From: Dermacentor variabilis | Taxonomy: Eukaryota > Arthropoda > Arachnida > Ixodida > Ixodidae | Reading direction: 5' to 3' | Assembly (NCBI RefSeq): GCF_050947875.1 | Contig: NC_134570.1 | Coordinates: 202,443,750 to 202,507,749, forward strand | DNA: 64,000 nt | In this document: piece after piece, positions 22,129 through 32,811 of the stretch | How the letters are laid out: each line of letters starts with the position of its first letter | Position numbering within the stretch: position 1 is the first letter of the stretch | Notes under the pieces: generated by a model | Databases searched by the model: none | The model's input: the letters and a program-made list of their open reading frames with translations, nothing else | What the model was told of the DNA's origin: nothing | Position numbers and translations under genes: made by a program

Positions 22129-22532
22129 GCTGCAGCGATGAGACGCTCGAAAACAATACTTCTGCCAGCCCGCAAAATAGTGCCCAGAGCGAAGTGATGT
22201 GCAGAGTGCTGGACCAACTGTATAATCTTGCAATATTAGAACTGAAAACTTTAGGTCAGTGCTTCCAAAGAACATCCGCGCTGAAGGCCCCATTAGCGTT
22301 ACTAAGGTTCCTGCGGTCTACCGAGCTTCACAATAGACATTAAGAACGCCACCCCCTACGGCTCCATAGTATACGTGGTTTGTGCTCGTGGGTCTTTCTT
22401 TCTCGCTATCTTCCCCTTCCATTCTCTTTCTCTTTTTATCCTTCTTAACCCTTCCCCCGGTGCAGGGTAGCCAACGGGAACTACCTTTGTTCAACCTCCC
22501 TGCCTTTCTATGCATGATTTCTCTTTCTCTAA
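22129..22532 (+). mobile_element. 3' end fragment of an I-group LINE inserted in gypsy integrase
   Basis: It contains LALLRFLRSTELHNRH followed by a stop, resembling ALLQFLRVTELDKRL at the end of ORF2 at 55370-55418. A pyrimidine-rich 3' UTR with gcagggtagccaacggg follows, parallel to 55560-55660 (gtagggtagcaaaccgg). The flanks rejoin integrase codons (GPFPAS left, GNK-stop-VA right). It is a severely 5'-truncated insertion. No clear target duplication was found. Confidence 0.65.
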
Positions 22533-22874
22533 TAGCGGCAACAAGTAGGTTGCTGCTGCGGCAGACTATACGACGCGCTGCACCATCGCACGAGCATTGC
22601 AGACAAGCTGCGCTATGGAAGTTGCAGATTTCGTTTTGTATGACGTCATTCTACACCACTGTGCGCCGAAGCAACTGCTCACTAATCGCGGCCGCAACTT
22701 CTTGCCCTGCGTTGTCGAAGATGTTCTTCGTTACTGTTCTGCCTTGCACAAACTATCCAGCCTTTATTACCTGCAGACCAATGGACTAACTGAGCTCTCA
22801 AGTGGACGTTGACGGAGCTGCTATCCATGTAGGTTTCTCCGGACCACAGAGACTTGGACAACACATTACCGCAC
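22533..22874 (+). pseudogene. Ty3/gypsy integrase catalytic core
   Basis: Reading resumes at GNK-stop-VAAAADYTTR, then QTSCAMEVADFVLYDVILHH, LLTNRGRNFLP, a YLQTNGLTE block and LKWTLTELLSM-stop-VSPDHRDLDNTLPHL at 22870. The second catalytic Asp of the DDE triad (normally TDRG) is Asn (TNRG). Integrase joins the cDNA to host DNA. The frame breaks at the codons for PHL by insertion of the element at the TTAA site 22875-22878. Confidence 0.8.
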
Positions 22875-24690
22875 TTAAAGGGATTCTCAAACAATTTTGA
22901 CGATTTTCTACAAACGTTCTCAGTCATTAGAGCAAGTGCTTCTGATCTGTAATTGATGCATCTTAGTGCTCCGCGTAAAGCGTGTAATTTATTATAAGGT
23001 TTTAAAAATCTACATCGCTGCCGATCGCAGCACACTGCTCGGCGGAATTTTCAGCCGCCCCTACCGATATGATGTAAATCACCCAATTGACGTCATGTGG
23101 GCGAGCTGTCCGATTGGCTGCCCATGGCGCGTCAAATATAATTTTTTCACCTTTATGGTGAACAAATGATGTTCGTAATAGTAGGAATGTGAGTTAATTT
23201 GTGTCTATCAAAGAAAGTAACAGAGAGGGAATGCACAAGAACAATTTCTCACTAAACTTAAGCTCTTCCGGCACACTGCAAGCGTCATGGGCTTGTGTTA
23301 CAACGTGCTCCATTTTCTCGAGGGCTCGGCGGTCAGAGTAGTCTTTTCGCGAGCACTATGATTCGACTTTGTTGCGCTGTGGAATGCAAACGTAGTGACT
23401 GGCAATATGTCAAGCGGCGACATCGTGCCCTCTGGAAGGCGGGAGATGACCGGACTGGCTGCAGCGCATCGGACAGCCGCTATCCCATCGTCGCCAGGAT
23501 TTACGCATTTCAGGCCGTCACATAACACTGGAAGATTACTAACGCAATTGCGTTTCGCGAGCCCGGTATTAGGGTAAACGTAGGCGCAAGAGGACAGGGC
23601 CTGGCCGTGTCCCCTTGCGTGTCGTTTCACGGGATGAGCAGAAGCGCAAATGTGAATGGCCTGCACGGTGCAGCCACCCGGTTGCAGAGACCTCAACCAC
23701 AAACTGTAGCAGTAACGAAATTTATTTTTTTTTTTGCAGCTGGTGTAAATTTTTCGCAGAAGTGCAATCGTTAACGCGTTGTTTTTCTCAATGTTTAAAA
23801 TGTTTTACACTTGGTTAGAGCAATATTAGCTCTCTGTGTGGCTGGTTAAGCCCTGCGCCAACGGGTGGCTGGACAGTGGAGACCAATCAGGCAGCTCACG
23901 TACGTCTACGCTAAAGTTGCTTCATCAGCTTGAGTTTATGTCTCCACCATTAATTCGAAGCGCCAAGCTAGTCTGTGGTTACCGGAATACCAGACACGTT
24001 CGGCGCGGCGACAGAATGCTCGCAATCCATGCTGCTTCGATAGCTCTCGCTCGGGGTCACCTGCTGGTGACCCCGAGCGAGAGCTGGCTGAGAGTTTGGA
24101 GAGGTTTTGCACGTTCGCTCCTAGAGAACCGGAAGTAGACGACACGACGTGCCATCGTGAGGCAGAGCTAGTGAAGGCGGAGCTTAGCCCCGATACCTCG
24201 GCGAACGAGCTGAGGAGAAAATGTATGACTATGGTGGAGGGTAGCTTGTAATGGGGAGGGGGGATCCGTAGCTCGCTTCATATGAGACATTTCACACAAA
24301 TTGTGGTTCGAATGATTAACTTTAGCTGTGCCCTACGCGTCTACAAAATTTGTCCGAGCCGTTCAAGGGTCCCTTTATCATTTGCATATAACTCGCCCCT
24401 TTACGCGACCGCTGCTATTTCCGAAGTTTAGCTTCTCTTCGACCACCCAGCCAACTTTGCCCTTCGACACACTCCTACCACCCGCGACCAACAATACTAC
24501 TGAGCATGCTGGCGGCATCTTCGCCTGGGCTCGCAAAGCTTGCCAGATTGCCCGTTGACGGCTCATTGCCTCACAGGTTGCACCCAAGACGAGGTGGTAC
24601 GACAGCCGCCAACGGGTCTATGGACTCTAATGCTCTAATGACTCAGTACGCTTGTAGAAAATCGTAAAAACTGTCTCAGGGTCACTTTAA
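22875..24690. mobile_element. TTAA-flanked inverted-repeat DNA element (non-autonomous, ~1.8 kb)
   Basis: Left end after TTAA: agggattctcaaacaatttt. Right end in reverse complement after TTAA: agtgaccctgagacagtttt. The inverted similarity continues for about 65 bp (cgattttctacaa, gtcattagagca). TTAA is present on both sides (22875-22878, 24687-24690), and the left TTAA falls in the integrase codons expected to read CACTTAACA. TTAA duplication is the piggyBac hallmark. No transposase frame is present, so it would be non-autonomous. Internal frames look random. Confidence 0.75.
24042..24085. repeat. perfect 20-bp inverted repeat with 4-nt loop
   Basis: agctctcgctcggggtcacc (24042-24061), loop tgct, then the exact reverse complement at 24066-24085. 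It would form a very stable GC-rich hairpin. It lies inside the TTAA element, off-centre. Confidence 0.95.
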
Positions 24691-24778
24691 GTACAATGGA
24701 CACCATGCTGCCATATCGGACTGTCTCTAAATCTTTTCCCGCGCAACGCAGGACCTTACAAAATGTTCCGCGAGCTCG
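24691..24778 (+). pseudogene. probable gypsy integrase scrap between two insertions
   Basis: Right after the TTAA the sequence gtacaat fits the (A)YN codons expected after PHLTFAYN in gypsy integrase. The following codons weakly resemble the next segment with frameshifts. It ends where the minus-strand LINE tail begins (24779). Weak evidence, based mostly on position. Confidence 0.35.
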
Positions 24779-25507
24779 GTGAATCAGAATCAGAAGCAGT
24801 TTTTATTTTCCTTAAGGAAAAATGGATTCCAGACAAAAAGCTGCTCATTGAGCAGCATGACGAGGCCTGGGGCCCTACAGGCAGCGGCAACAGCGGCAAA
24901 AAAGCAGTGTATGTCGTGCACCCGTACTAGAAAAAAAAGCAACACGAGAAAAAAAGAAAAAGAAGAAAGAAACCACTCGCCCCAAGCTGTGAAGATCGAG
25001 AAAAAATAAATTTACATATACATACACTAACAGAAAACTATATTGTAAACTGACATGGTATATTCACATGTACACGCGCCAACAGCCGTAGAAGTGGCGC
25101 GCATACAACCATTTATACGCAAATATATATACAAATACATATATATACACACAAATACAATGCATTCAGATATACACACGCACATGACATATATACACGC
25201 CACTCAAGTGCGCACAAGTATGCGTTCAAGTTAAATATTTATGAAGAATAAACTGCTACAATAACGGAGAGCGAGTGAGAGAAACAAAAATGAAATTCGA
25301 CAATGCCTGTAAAATCATTCCAAACTAATACACACAAAACAATGCACAACGCCGAATTCAAACTACATGATACAAATCTGCTACCGATTAAGCAATTTTG
25401 TTTAAAAAGTGTTCCGTTAAAGCACGTTTATTTACTGCGGGGCCATCAATTAAGGTTGTATTAGCGTTCACGGTGTATTGTATTATATACTTCAACATTT
25501 GTTGAGC

Positions 25508-25800
25508 CTAATTCACTCGAGTTTTGGGAAGACACCACTTTTCTAATTGTCGAGTGTTGGCTACCGGTAAGCGTTCTTTGAGCGCTGATATTGTGATAAG
25601 AAAGTTAATAGGAAGCGTGGCTTTAGTGGCGAATAAAGAAACCACAATGTGTGGTAGCATCGCATTGACGGGCACAGTTTTTAAGTGAATAAAAAGCGGT
25701 TTGGAGTGTGCGCAGTACTCTTCATCTGCAACGATACGAATCGCTTTCTTTTGCACGCTCACAAGTCTGTTCATGTTATTCATGATTCTAGTGAAAGGTT
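25508..25800 (-). pseudogene. LINE ORF2 C-terminal end, joined to pre-RT by deletion
   Basis: The frame starts MNNMNRLVSVQKKAIRIVAD, the usual post-thumb block of CR1/L2 ORF2 (S-x-QKRA-x-RI). Immediately upstream, at about 25800, is an LSYH-NLSLES block that normally precedes the RT palm by a few residues. About 1 kb of RT including the catalytic motifs is therefore absent. Not functional. Confidence 0.7.
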
Positions 25801-27330
25801 AATGATATGATAGAGGTAGTGGAAGAAAGTCAGCAACAAACTTTAGTTGCTTAATCATCAGAGATGGAATTATTTCTTAAGGACATGAGAACGGTAAAAA
25901 TTTCTGATGGATTTGTTGGACTAAGAAACACTGAGCTTGTTGTTTTACTTAAAATAAGAGAACACGCATCTTCGTTTTGTTTTGATGTTGGTTGCTAGGT
26001 AAAGAAGTTGTTAAAGCAATCGGCTAATAGTACGCCTAGTTTTGGTGACCCGTCAATAATCAGTTCGCCAATGTCTTTCGATACATTTCTATTGCTAATT
26101 ACCTCATTTATTGCACGCCAAATTAGCGTTCGATTATGCTTGCTTCCAGCGAAAATGTCCGGGTAATAGTCACGCTTGGTGTTGCGCAAATCATTATTTA
26201 ATTTCTTCCTAAACTGCTTAAACACAATGTAATCATTAGGATTTATTGTTACTAGAAAACTATGGTACAGGCGGTCTTTCTACAATCATATTTAGGAGGC
26301 TTGGTGAAACCCATGGTTTCTTAATTTTTTTGGATAATTGTGTCGTTTTTATTGGAAACCTAAGTCATAAAGCACTTTAAATTTATCAATGAACGAATTA
26401 TAAGCCTCATCCACTGAACAATAGTTGAGACATTTGTCCATGGTGTGGCACTATTCAGTCGCCTAAATAATTGTAGTTTGGTATAGGTAATTGCCCGAAA
26501 GCTTACCGATGTGCTTCGAACTGGTTCAGGTTGACGCTTCTCTATCGTAATAACAATAGGATGAAGATCGCTTAGATCACAAGACAGTGTGCCCGAAGAT
26601 TTCACCATGATATCTTGTTAACAATAAACAAGTCAATAATGCTTCACGCAGAGACCGTGATTCTCGTTGGAGGTGTGATGGTGTTGGTGAAACCATTGAA
26701 TTCAATGGCCGTAAGAAATTCTACTGAATGAGCGTTCAGTTCTTTTATCTTAATATTAAAGTAGCCGCCGAGCAATAGGGTGTAATTATTTTGTAAAGAG
26801 TATTCAATCATTTGAAAGTGGTGTTACGGTTTCCACCAGGGGGCCAGTAAATTACAGAAAGAATGTAAGTGTTGTGCTGTAGCCCCAGAGTTTCATAGCC
26901 ATTGGTTATAACGAAAGATTCTGGAATGATGGTACACTTCAAAGAAGACCTAACATAAATAGCTACTCCTCCTCCACGGGATGGCCTGTTAACAAGAAAG
27001 GTGGCGTACGATGGTAATTTGGGTAGGTCTACATCATCCTCACACCACGTTTCGGTGAATAACAAACAATCAAACCTCAATGCAAGGTTACCTTAAAAAC
27101 TTTCATTCTGATCGTGCTTATTATACATTTTCTTATACACTGTCTTATTTTTCATTGAACGAATATTAAAATGCACGACGGAAAAAGAATTGTTGGCGTT
27201 CGCACTGTTCCTGATGTCGCAAGGCATGACCCGATTGTAATAATTTACAGCAGCCATGAAGCAATGAACAGACACTGCACTGGGAGTGGCAGAGAAGTAA
27301 GAATTTGTATACAAAGGGCAAGGGTGCACG
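25801..27330 (-). pseudogene. LINE ORF2 endonuclease and pre-RT region
   Basis: EN blocks: FSVVHFNIRSMKNK, CLLFTETWCEDDVD, SRGGGVAIYVRSSLK, ILSVIYWPPGGN, then LLLGGYFNIK, where the catalytic GD-FN has Tyr in place of Asp (26780s), and a degraded IIDLFIVNK. A pre-RT segment FKQFRKKLNNDLRNTKRDYY and WRAINEVIS (26225-25995) follows, then SLRNNS- and HINLSLE-like blocks. Several frameshifts and stops. Confidence 0.7.
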
Positions 27331-27599
27331 GAAGTGCTTCACATGTAAAACTGGCATGGATTAACGTGATGGCTTCGCAACTGGGGTCGTATACCGCTAC
27401 ACAAAGCACAAGCACACACTCTCAGTTGCGGAAACAAGAATCGACTAGAACATCCGCAGTGAGACTTGCGCCACAGAATGATAAAAACGGTACAAAACAG
27501 CCCTCGTGGTACATTAGCTCAAGCACGTGCCGACATTCTGGCAATATCCTCTCTTCATAGAATCTTTATACAAGGTGCAATATCAGAGTGCCAGGCAAA

Positions 27600-28254
27600 A
27601 GATATTTCCATTGCGCACCCACACATATTTCTAGTTTACTTCGCCTTACGATCAGTTGCTAGCCGAACAGGCATTTCAAAGATGCACACCAATGCTCATT
27701 GGTGTAGACCGGAGCCTGTGAATCAAAACCAAGATCGCTGCTTGTGAGTCAAATAAGGCGGGCCTTTCCAAGGAACAGGTCTCGTTTCTTGCGACTGGCG
27801 AACTATACGACAATATTATCTGTAGTGAGATTCTTAACTGTAGGAACTCGATGGACGACTTCCATATCGGCAGGTGTTACGGGTTCTTGAATGACTTCGC
27901 CAATTTTAGTTATCCCTTCCATAAGATCTTCTTTCTTGTGGAAAGCCACTCCTTTATATCAATGTTTGCAAAATGGGAGTGTTGCTTAAGCTGAACAAGC
28001 CTGTTTTCCTGCTCTTCGACCTGCTAAGACAGGTCACTGTAGTGCGTTTCAACCCTGGTGCGAGTCTCTTTCAAGAGCAAATTTTCGGCCATTACCTCCT
28101 CATGTGCCTTATTGATACTCGCCAGGCTAGCTTTAATTTCTCGAATTTCTTTTCGGAAATCACAATCAATGCCGTCCCGGAACTCCTTCAGTTCCGCCCT
28201 CAGTTCACGCTTAAATTCTTCAAATATAGCAGTCAGTTCTTTAGACATGGACAA
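27600..28254 (-). pseudogene. LINE ORF1 coiled coil and degraded C-terminal domain
   Basis: Starts MSMSKELTAIFEEFKRELRA and forms a charged coiled coil (EIKASLASINKAHEEVMAEN) to about 28024. Past a stop the frames read QENRLVQLKQHSHFANIDIK, a VHRVPT-like block and VYTNEHWC-like residues, comparable to the ORF1 at 9660-10433 (Baculo_FP-like). Role is RNA binding. Stops at 28022 and later make it dead. Confidence 0.6.
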
Positions 28255-28334
28255 AGCAGTTCAGTGGAAAGCAAATATAACAGACCATCGCAGCAGCAGA
28301 AGTGAACTATGAAGTCTCCCCGCTGGACTAATTA

Positions 28335-28442
28335 TCCTCTGCCCCTATGCCTACTGATATTGCCTACATGTCTAGGCTGAAGCGTTACGTCACCGCGACT
28401 TCGACCCTTGCATCAACACTAGCGCCTAGACGCCGGGTTTCG
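28335..28442 (+). pseudogene. Ty3/gypsy pol C-terminal end
   Basis: The plus strand reads PMPTDIAYMSRLKRYVTATS, matching the (D)xVHxSRLKxY block that ends gypsy integrases just before the 3' LTR. The LTR begins a few codons later. Its position right after the LINE insertion supports assignment to the gypsy element starting at 13423. Confidence 0.65.
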
Positions 28443-28620
28443 TGTCGGGGCGTCATGTTTCGGAGCAGTGGGGCATAGTGTGACTTTGAACTTAGACGAC
28501 GATTTGGCGAAGCAAGCGTGTGGCTGTTTCGGGCCGCCAGCTGGTGTATCCAGTGTTGTTGAAATTTGTAAATACTTGTGAAAACACCTTCATTGGATTA
28601 TTGCTCCTTGTGGAAATATC
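28443..28620 (+). repeat. 3' LTR of the gypsy element
   Basis: Starts TGTCGGGGCGTCATGTTTCGG and continues with GGCATAGTGTGACTTTGAAC, GATTTGGCGAAG and AATACTTGTGAAAACACCTTC. Collinear with 13423-13582 with moderate divergence. The exact 3' end near 28615-28620 is uncertain. Confidence 0.65.
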
Positions 28621-28683
28621 TATAACTTGGATTTAGGATGAGTCCCTAAGCATTTCTAAAATAAATGATAATGAACAACGGGA

Positions 28684-29225
28684 CGCATTTGCACCTCCTC
28701 TGTTGACTGCGGACGTACCGCTTAAGCACCACTAGAATGTACGTGATCACTGCTTGTCGCAGTATCCACCGTCTCCCAGGAGGATATGGTGAGACATGGA
28801 CTGGAAATATCAGATCCTGTACTGATTTAAACTGACCGCGATGAAATGTAACCACATCTAAACGGAGTTTACTTGTTTGTTTACCTACAAGTGGTTCATA
28901 TCCACCACTGGGTATAGGCTAAGGGTGTGTTCCAATTCGGGCCAGCATCGGCGGCAGTCTACTTAGCTATAGGGGCCAGCCGACACAGCTTCCAGGCCAT
29001 GTAATGTAACGCGTTTCGAGCCGTCTGGAAGACCTATGGAAGACGCTTCTGCGACGTGACGCCACCTCGTGGCGACAAGAAAAAGTTGAGAAAAGCGCGC
29101 ACTATTTCTGTACGTTATGTATTTGTGCTTGTGAACCTATGAAAAACACGTTGTGACATACATTAAGGGCGCAGACGACCTTCCATCGGTTTTCCAAGAG
29201 TCCTTCTTTGCGGCCGCCTTGTTTA
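28684..29225. repeat. dispersed repeat, single-arm copy (partner 62117-62694)
   Basis: Collinear with 62117-62694. Shared blocks include aaactgaccgcgatgaaatg, gaagacgcttctgcgacgtg, acgccacctcg and gtgaacctatgaaaaa. One half (28912-29225) also matches, inverted, 62866-63218. No protein motif recognised. Probably a non-autonomous element of unknown class. Confidence 0.75.
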
Positions 29226-29726
29226 CACAGGACAGGAAAGTTGTCACATTTCCGCGGCGGAAAGTTTTTTTCTGCTACTATAAAAATTTTAGTCAGAGCA
29301 AAAACAGTTTCCCGGTCCGCTTTGCGCTGGTCCCAGTCTAAATACCCCCAGCTAGCTCAGCCCCTGCAGCGGCGTCATTGCGCTTTCCCACCAGGCTGTT
29401 GCATTGTTCATCTACACGGGCCGCATCTGAGACAGCAGATGTAAATACAGATCGATAACAGAATTATGCCCGCCGACTAGTCATAAAAAATGTTGCTCTA
29501 ACCGCTCTCGCATGCGGGCTACCTTAGCCTAGCGTAGGAGGAACACGGAACGCAGGAGCCCTGAAAACTCAAGCTCAACTCATTTCATGGCTAAAATGAG
29601 ACAAAGACGACACAAGCTGAGTCACTCTACTTTACTACAAGAAAAATAAGGAGTTCCACGTACAATACGAGCGTGATTTTTATTTTAATATTCCAACGAG
29701 ACACATCACAAGGATGGTTGGTCAGC
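29226..29726. other. no recognisable feature
   Basis: No protein motif or repeat pairing found; only short random frames. Confidence 0.45.
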
Positions 29727-30994
29727 ATGCTTTGCAAGGGCTCTTGACAAGTTAAGAAAATTGACGTAATATTTCTAGACTTTGAGAAAGCGTTTGACCT
29801 TGTACCTCACAATAAACTTATTGAAAAACTACAGTCAATAGATCTTCCACCCTGTATTATTAACTGGGTGGCGGCTTATCTGTCTAATCGCAAGCCGTTT
29901 GTTTCAATTGATAATTACTCTTCCAACGAACTTGCAGTATCCTCTGGAGTACGTCAACGTAGCGTGCTAGGACCTTTACTATTTCTAATGTACATAAACG
30001 ACATTAGTATAGAAATTTCCCATCCTGTTCAAGTTAGACTATTTGCTGACGATTGTGTGTTGTTTAACGAGGTTACTTGCCACGAAGATCAATTAATGCT
30101 TGACTGTGTCCTTCAAAATATTCTTTCCTGGTGCAGTCGGTGGGGCATGGAATTAAACAGAGAAAGAACTGTTTATAAGTCCATAACAAAAAATAAATAA
30201 AATGTCGTTGTCTATAACCTCGGCTCTGAACCGCTGACCAAGGTCAGCCAATGTAAATATCTTGCAATCACAATAACCAGTGACTTCAGCAGGAATAGCC
30301 ACATTTCTAACCTATATGTAACTCGTCTTTCAGGAAGCTTTGTCTTCTCAGGCACGCTCCCTCTGGTACTAGATTACTCGCTTACACTTCGCTCATCCGT
30401 ACGAAAATGGAATATGAATGCATTGTGTGGGATCCCTTTAAGAAAATTAGCATCAACGCTTTAGAGATGGTCCAACGTAAAGGTGTCAAGTTTATTTTTT
30501 CTAAATATAGACTGAGTGACTTTCCTACTAGCCTAATGCATCAACATGATATTCAAACGCTACAACTACGCAGGAAAATATGAATGAAATTTCTTTTCTA
30601 GCTTAAAAACAACGGTTTGTCCCACGAGCCACAGGATTATGTTAAACCACTTACAGCGCGCCGAACACGGCATCGTCCCCCTGATTCTTTAACATGTTAC
30701 AAAACCCGAACTAACCTTTTAAGTTTTCCTTTTTCCCTCGCACTGTAAGAGATTGGAACAGCCTGCCATTGTCAGAATTGATAAACACCGATTCAATTGA
30801 GCGCTTCTGTCTTTAAAACTGGGGGTATTGCCATGTCACCATGCCTTGTTACTGTTTTCTTCTTTTTTTGCACGTGAATATTGTTTGATACTTTCCGCAT
30901 TGTCCTAATTCTACTATTTTCAGTATTTAGCAATGGTCGCTCGTTCAACTTCTGGTACTTCTTTTTTCCCCTCTCTGGATAGTGGTTGCAAGTG

Positions 30995-30996
<2 letters not shown>

Positions 30997-31035
<39 letters not shown>
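30997..31035. repeat. (TA)n microsatellite in LINE 3' UTR
   Basis: About 38 bp of ta repeats. A second tract lies at 31176-31238. Confidence 0.95.
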
Positions 31036-31040
<5 letters not shown>

Positions 31041-31174
31041 CGTGTGATACTGTTCTAATGTTTGTCAGGTTATCTTCCTTCAGTGTACCTTCTCTTAACC
31101 TTATTAGTCGTCGCTTTCATTTTTGTATTCTTATGATATTTACATATGTTGCATTGCTTTTGTATTTTCTTTTC

Positions 31175-31175
<1 letters not shown>

Positions 31176-31238
<63 letters not shown>
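31176..31238. repeat. (TA)n microsatellite in LINE 3' UTR
   Basis: About 62 bp of ta repeats flanked by tgtatat/tacgtgcatacg, close to the LINE 3' end. Confidence 0.95.
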
Positions 31239-31295
31239 GTGCATACGTAAATCTTTATGTATTCTGCCCCTCCTTCTTGGGCCCCCAATTGGGAC

Positions 31296-31326
<31 letters not shown>

Positions 31327-32810
31327 CAATACGTGGGGCTTAATATAGGCCCAATAATTCAGGGCAGTATATTAGGAATAATATGAGGCAGTATGTTTTT
31401 TCGGGTATTAGATTTAGTAGTTCTGGGTGGATATTGTTTAAAATTTTTACAATAGGAGATGATTATTTTTTCAAATCGTCTTTAGAGCGTTGTAATTTTT
31501 GCCATTTTTCCAACATCGGTATTTTCAGGATTTAATAATGAAATAAATGCGTAGCCTAGTCGCATACTTCCTTTATTTTAGTTTGTGAGAAACGTTTTGA
31601 AGATTTGTCAGAAATACTTTCCAGCTTCATCGCCTCAGTTAGAATGGCTCCAAAAATTCCCTGATTTCGGGTTGCGTCATAAGCAGTTGCTCAGAAAGCA
31701 AAGTGTGACAAATAAAAAAAACTTTCTCCGGGTGGAAATTTATGTCACTACAATATGTTTTTTTTTTTCATAGCGATACTTTTGTTTTTGAGTCACTGCT
31801 TCTATCTGACCCGAAAATGAGCTTATTTCTGTTATTTCTGGCTAAGACGATAAAGCTGGAAAATCAGCTTTTCACTTTCACTTCGCCTGTCCTTATTATT
31901 TTATATTACAAATGAAAACCGATAATACTCCAACGTTTCTTGGCGGCAGTTCTGTTGCATTTGTCGTTACCTATGGGATTCCCATTCCTTCATAAGCAGC
32001 ACCAGTAGTTTGTTTAAATAAAAAAAAACATATTCCAAGCATTCTAAGTTATGATCTTACAACTTGCGACGGTTCTAGACTTGACATACCACAAGCGTCA
32101 GCGGCTTCTCCTTTGTGCTTTTGCGCTGGCAGTCGTTACTAGTCTCTTTTTTGCGCAACCCTATTTTATGTTTGTATTATGCTGCTTTTAAGCACGCTGC
32201 TATGGCAGGCTAATTTTCGCCTAAGTCAGAACACCGGAAATAAGGCTGCTGTGCTAGACTTTAGGATAAAAGGATAACAGCACTCGTACCTAAGCTCACT
32301 CTGGCAATGGTTTCCGTGGCAAATGCTGGGAGTGATCAACGGATCCCATCCACACAGGTTTGTTTCACGTTTCCTCACGATGGGGTTATCTTTTTTAATT
32401 ACGAAAAATACCTGCATAGATCAAAACAAGTAACTTGTGCTACTAAACACCGATACGGTGGAAGAGCACTGTTGAGAATTTTTATTTATTTCTGTGTAGA
32501 TACACTGCCGACCATCCGCCACGGAAACACAAGGTCTTCTATGCTGGCCCATTTTAATCGCTTGCGCATTTGACTAGTCTTAAGTGCATCTCTTTGTCCT
32601 CGTTTAATTCTTGAACAACTAGCGTGAGCTTCGAACGATATCTGCTGCGTGCATGGCCATCCGCAGGCTCCATAAGTGCTAACGTAGTAGTACGATTGCT
32701 GGAGGCAAATTTTTACTGGTTGCGAGCTAAAGATTTTCGCTGATGTAGAGTGCATGCTTACGCAGTGTGTTTTCACAAGTGACTTCAGTTGATTATAAGC
32801 CCTCCTAATG
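31327..32810. other. no recognisable feature
   Basis: AT-rich, with homopolymer runs and only short frames. Neither strand shows an RT, EN, gag or SINE signature that I can recognise. Confidence 0.45.
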
Positions 32811-32811
32811 A

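Larger units (their letters stand above)
24779..28320 (-). mobile_element. internally deleted CR1/L2-like LINE
   Basis: In minus order: ORF1 (28254-27600), EN (27330-26640), pre-RT region (26640-25800), RT C-terminal end (25800-25508) and an AT/AC-rich 3' UTR (25507-24800) ending in (CTGATT)n-type repeats at 24779-24798. The entire RT palm is missing. It sits between gypsy integrase scraps and the gypsy C-terminus. Multiple stops and frameshifts suggest an old copy. Confidence 0.78.
13423..28620 (+). mobile_element. one decayed Ty3/gypsy LTR retrotransposon split by four insertions
   Basis: Plus-strand pieces appear in canonical order: 5' LTR (13423-13582), gag (13629-14792), protease/RT/RNase H/integrase (19585-22128), integrase core (22533-22874), a scrap at 24691-24778, a pol C-terminal end (28335-28442) and a 3' LTR (28443-28620). 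The intervals hold a 2A-bearing LINE, a LINE 3' scrap, a TTAA inverted-repeat element and an RT-deleted LINE. The integrase reading resumes across the second and third insertions at matching codons. That all pieces are one provirus is inference. About 0.7 kb of pol before the C-terminus is missing. Confidence 0.7.
29727..31326 (+). mobile_element. 5'-truncated CR1-group LINE, 3' end with (TAAA)n tail
   Basis: Begins within RT (FARALDKLRKIDVIFLDFEK, KAFDLVPHNKLIEKL), then SSGVRQRSVLGPLLFLMYIN and RLFADDCVLF. A stop follows at 30198, then degraded C-terminal blocks (SQCKYLAI, later RDWNSLP-like) to about 30820, and a 3' UTR containing two (TA)n tracts that ends in taaataaataaa at 31295-31326. 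FADD is intact, but the GVPQG block reads GVRQR. The truncation is typical of incomplete target-primed insertion. Confidence 0.82.

Noticed and set aside
25090..25220. CRISPR-like or satellite array (repeated atatacacac words)
   Set aside because: No fixed repeat-spacer structure. It is low-complexity AT/AC sequence in a LINE 3' UTR.
31295..31326. (TAAA)n as an independent microsatellite
   Set aside because: It lies exactly at the end of a CR1-group 3' UTR, and a similar tail ends the LINE at 60432-60451, so it is read as the element's tail.
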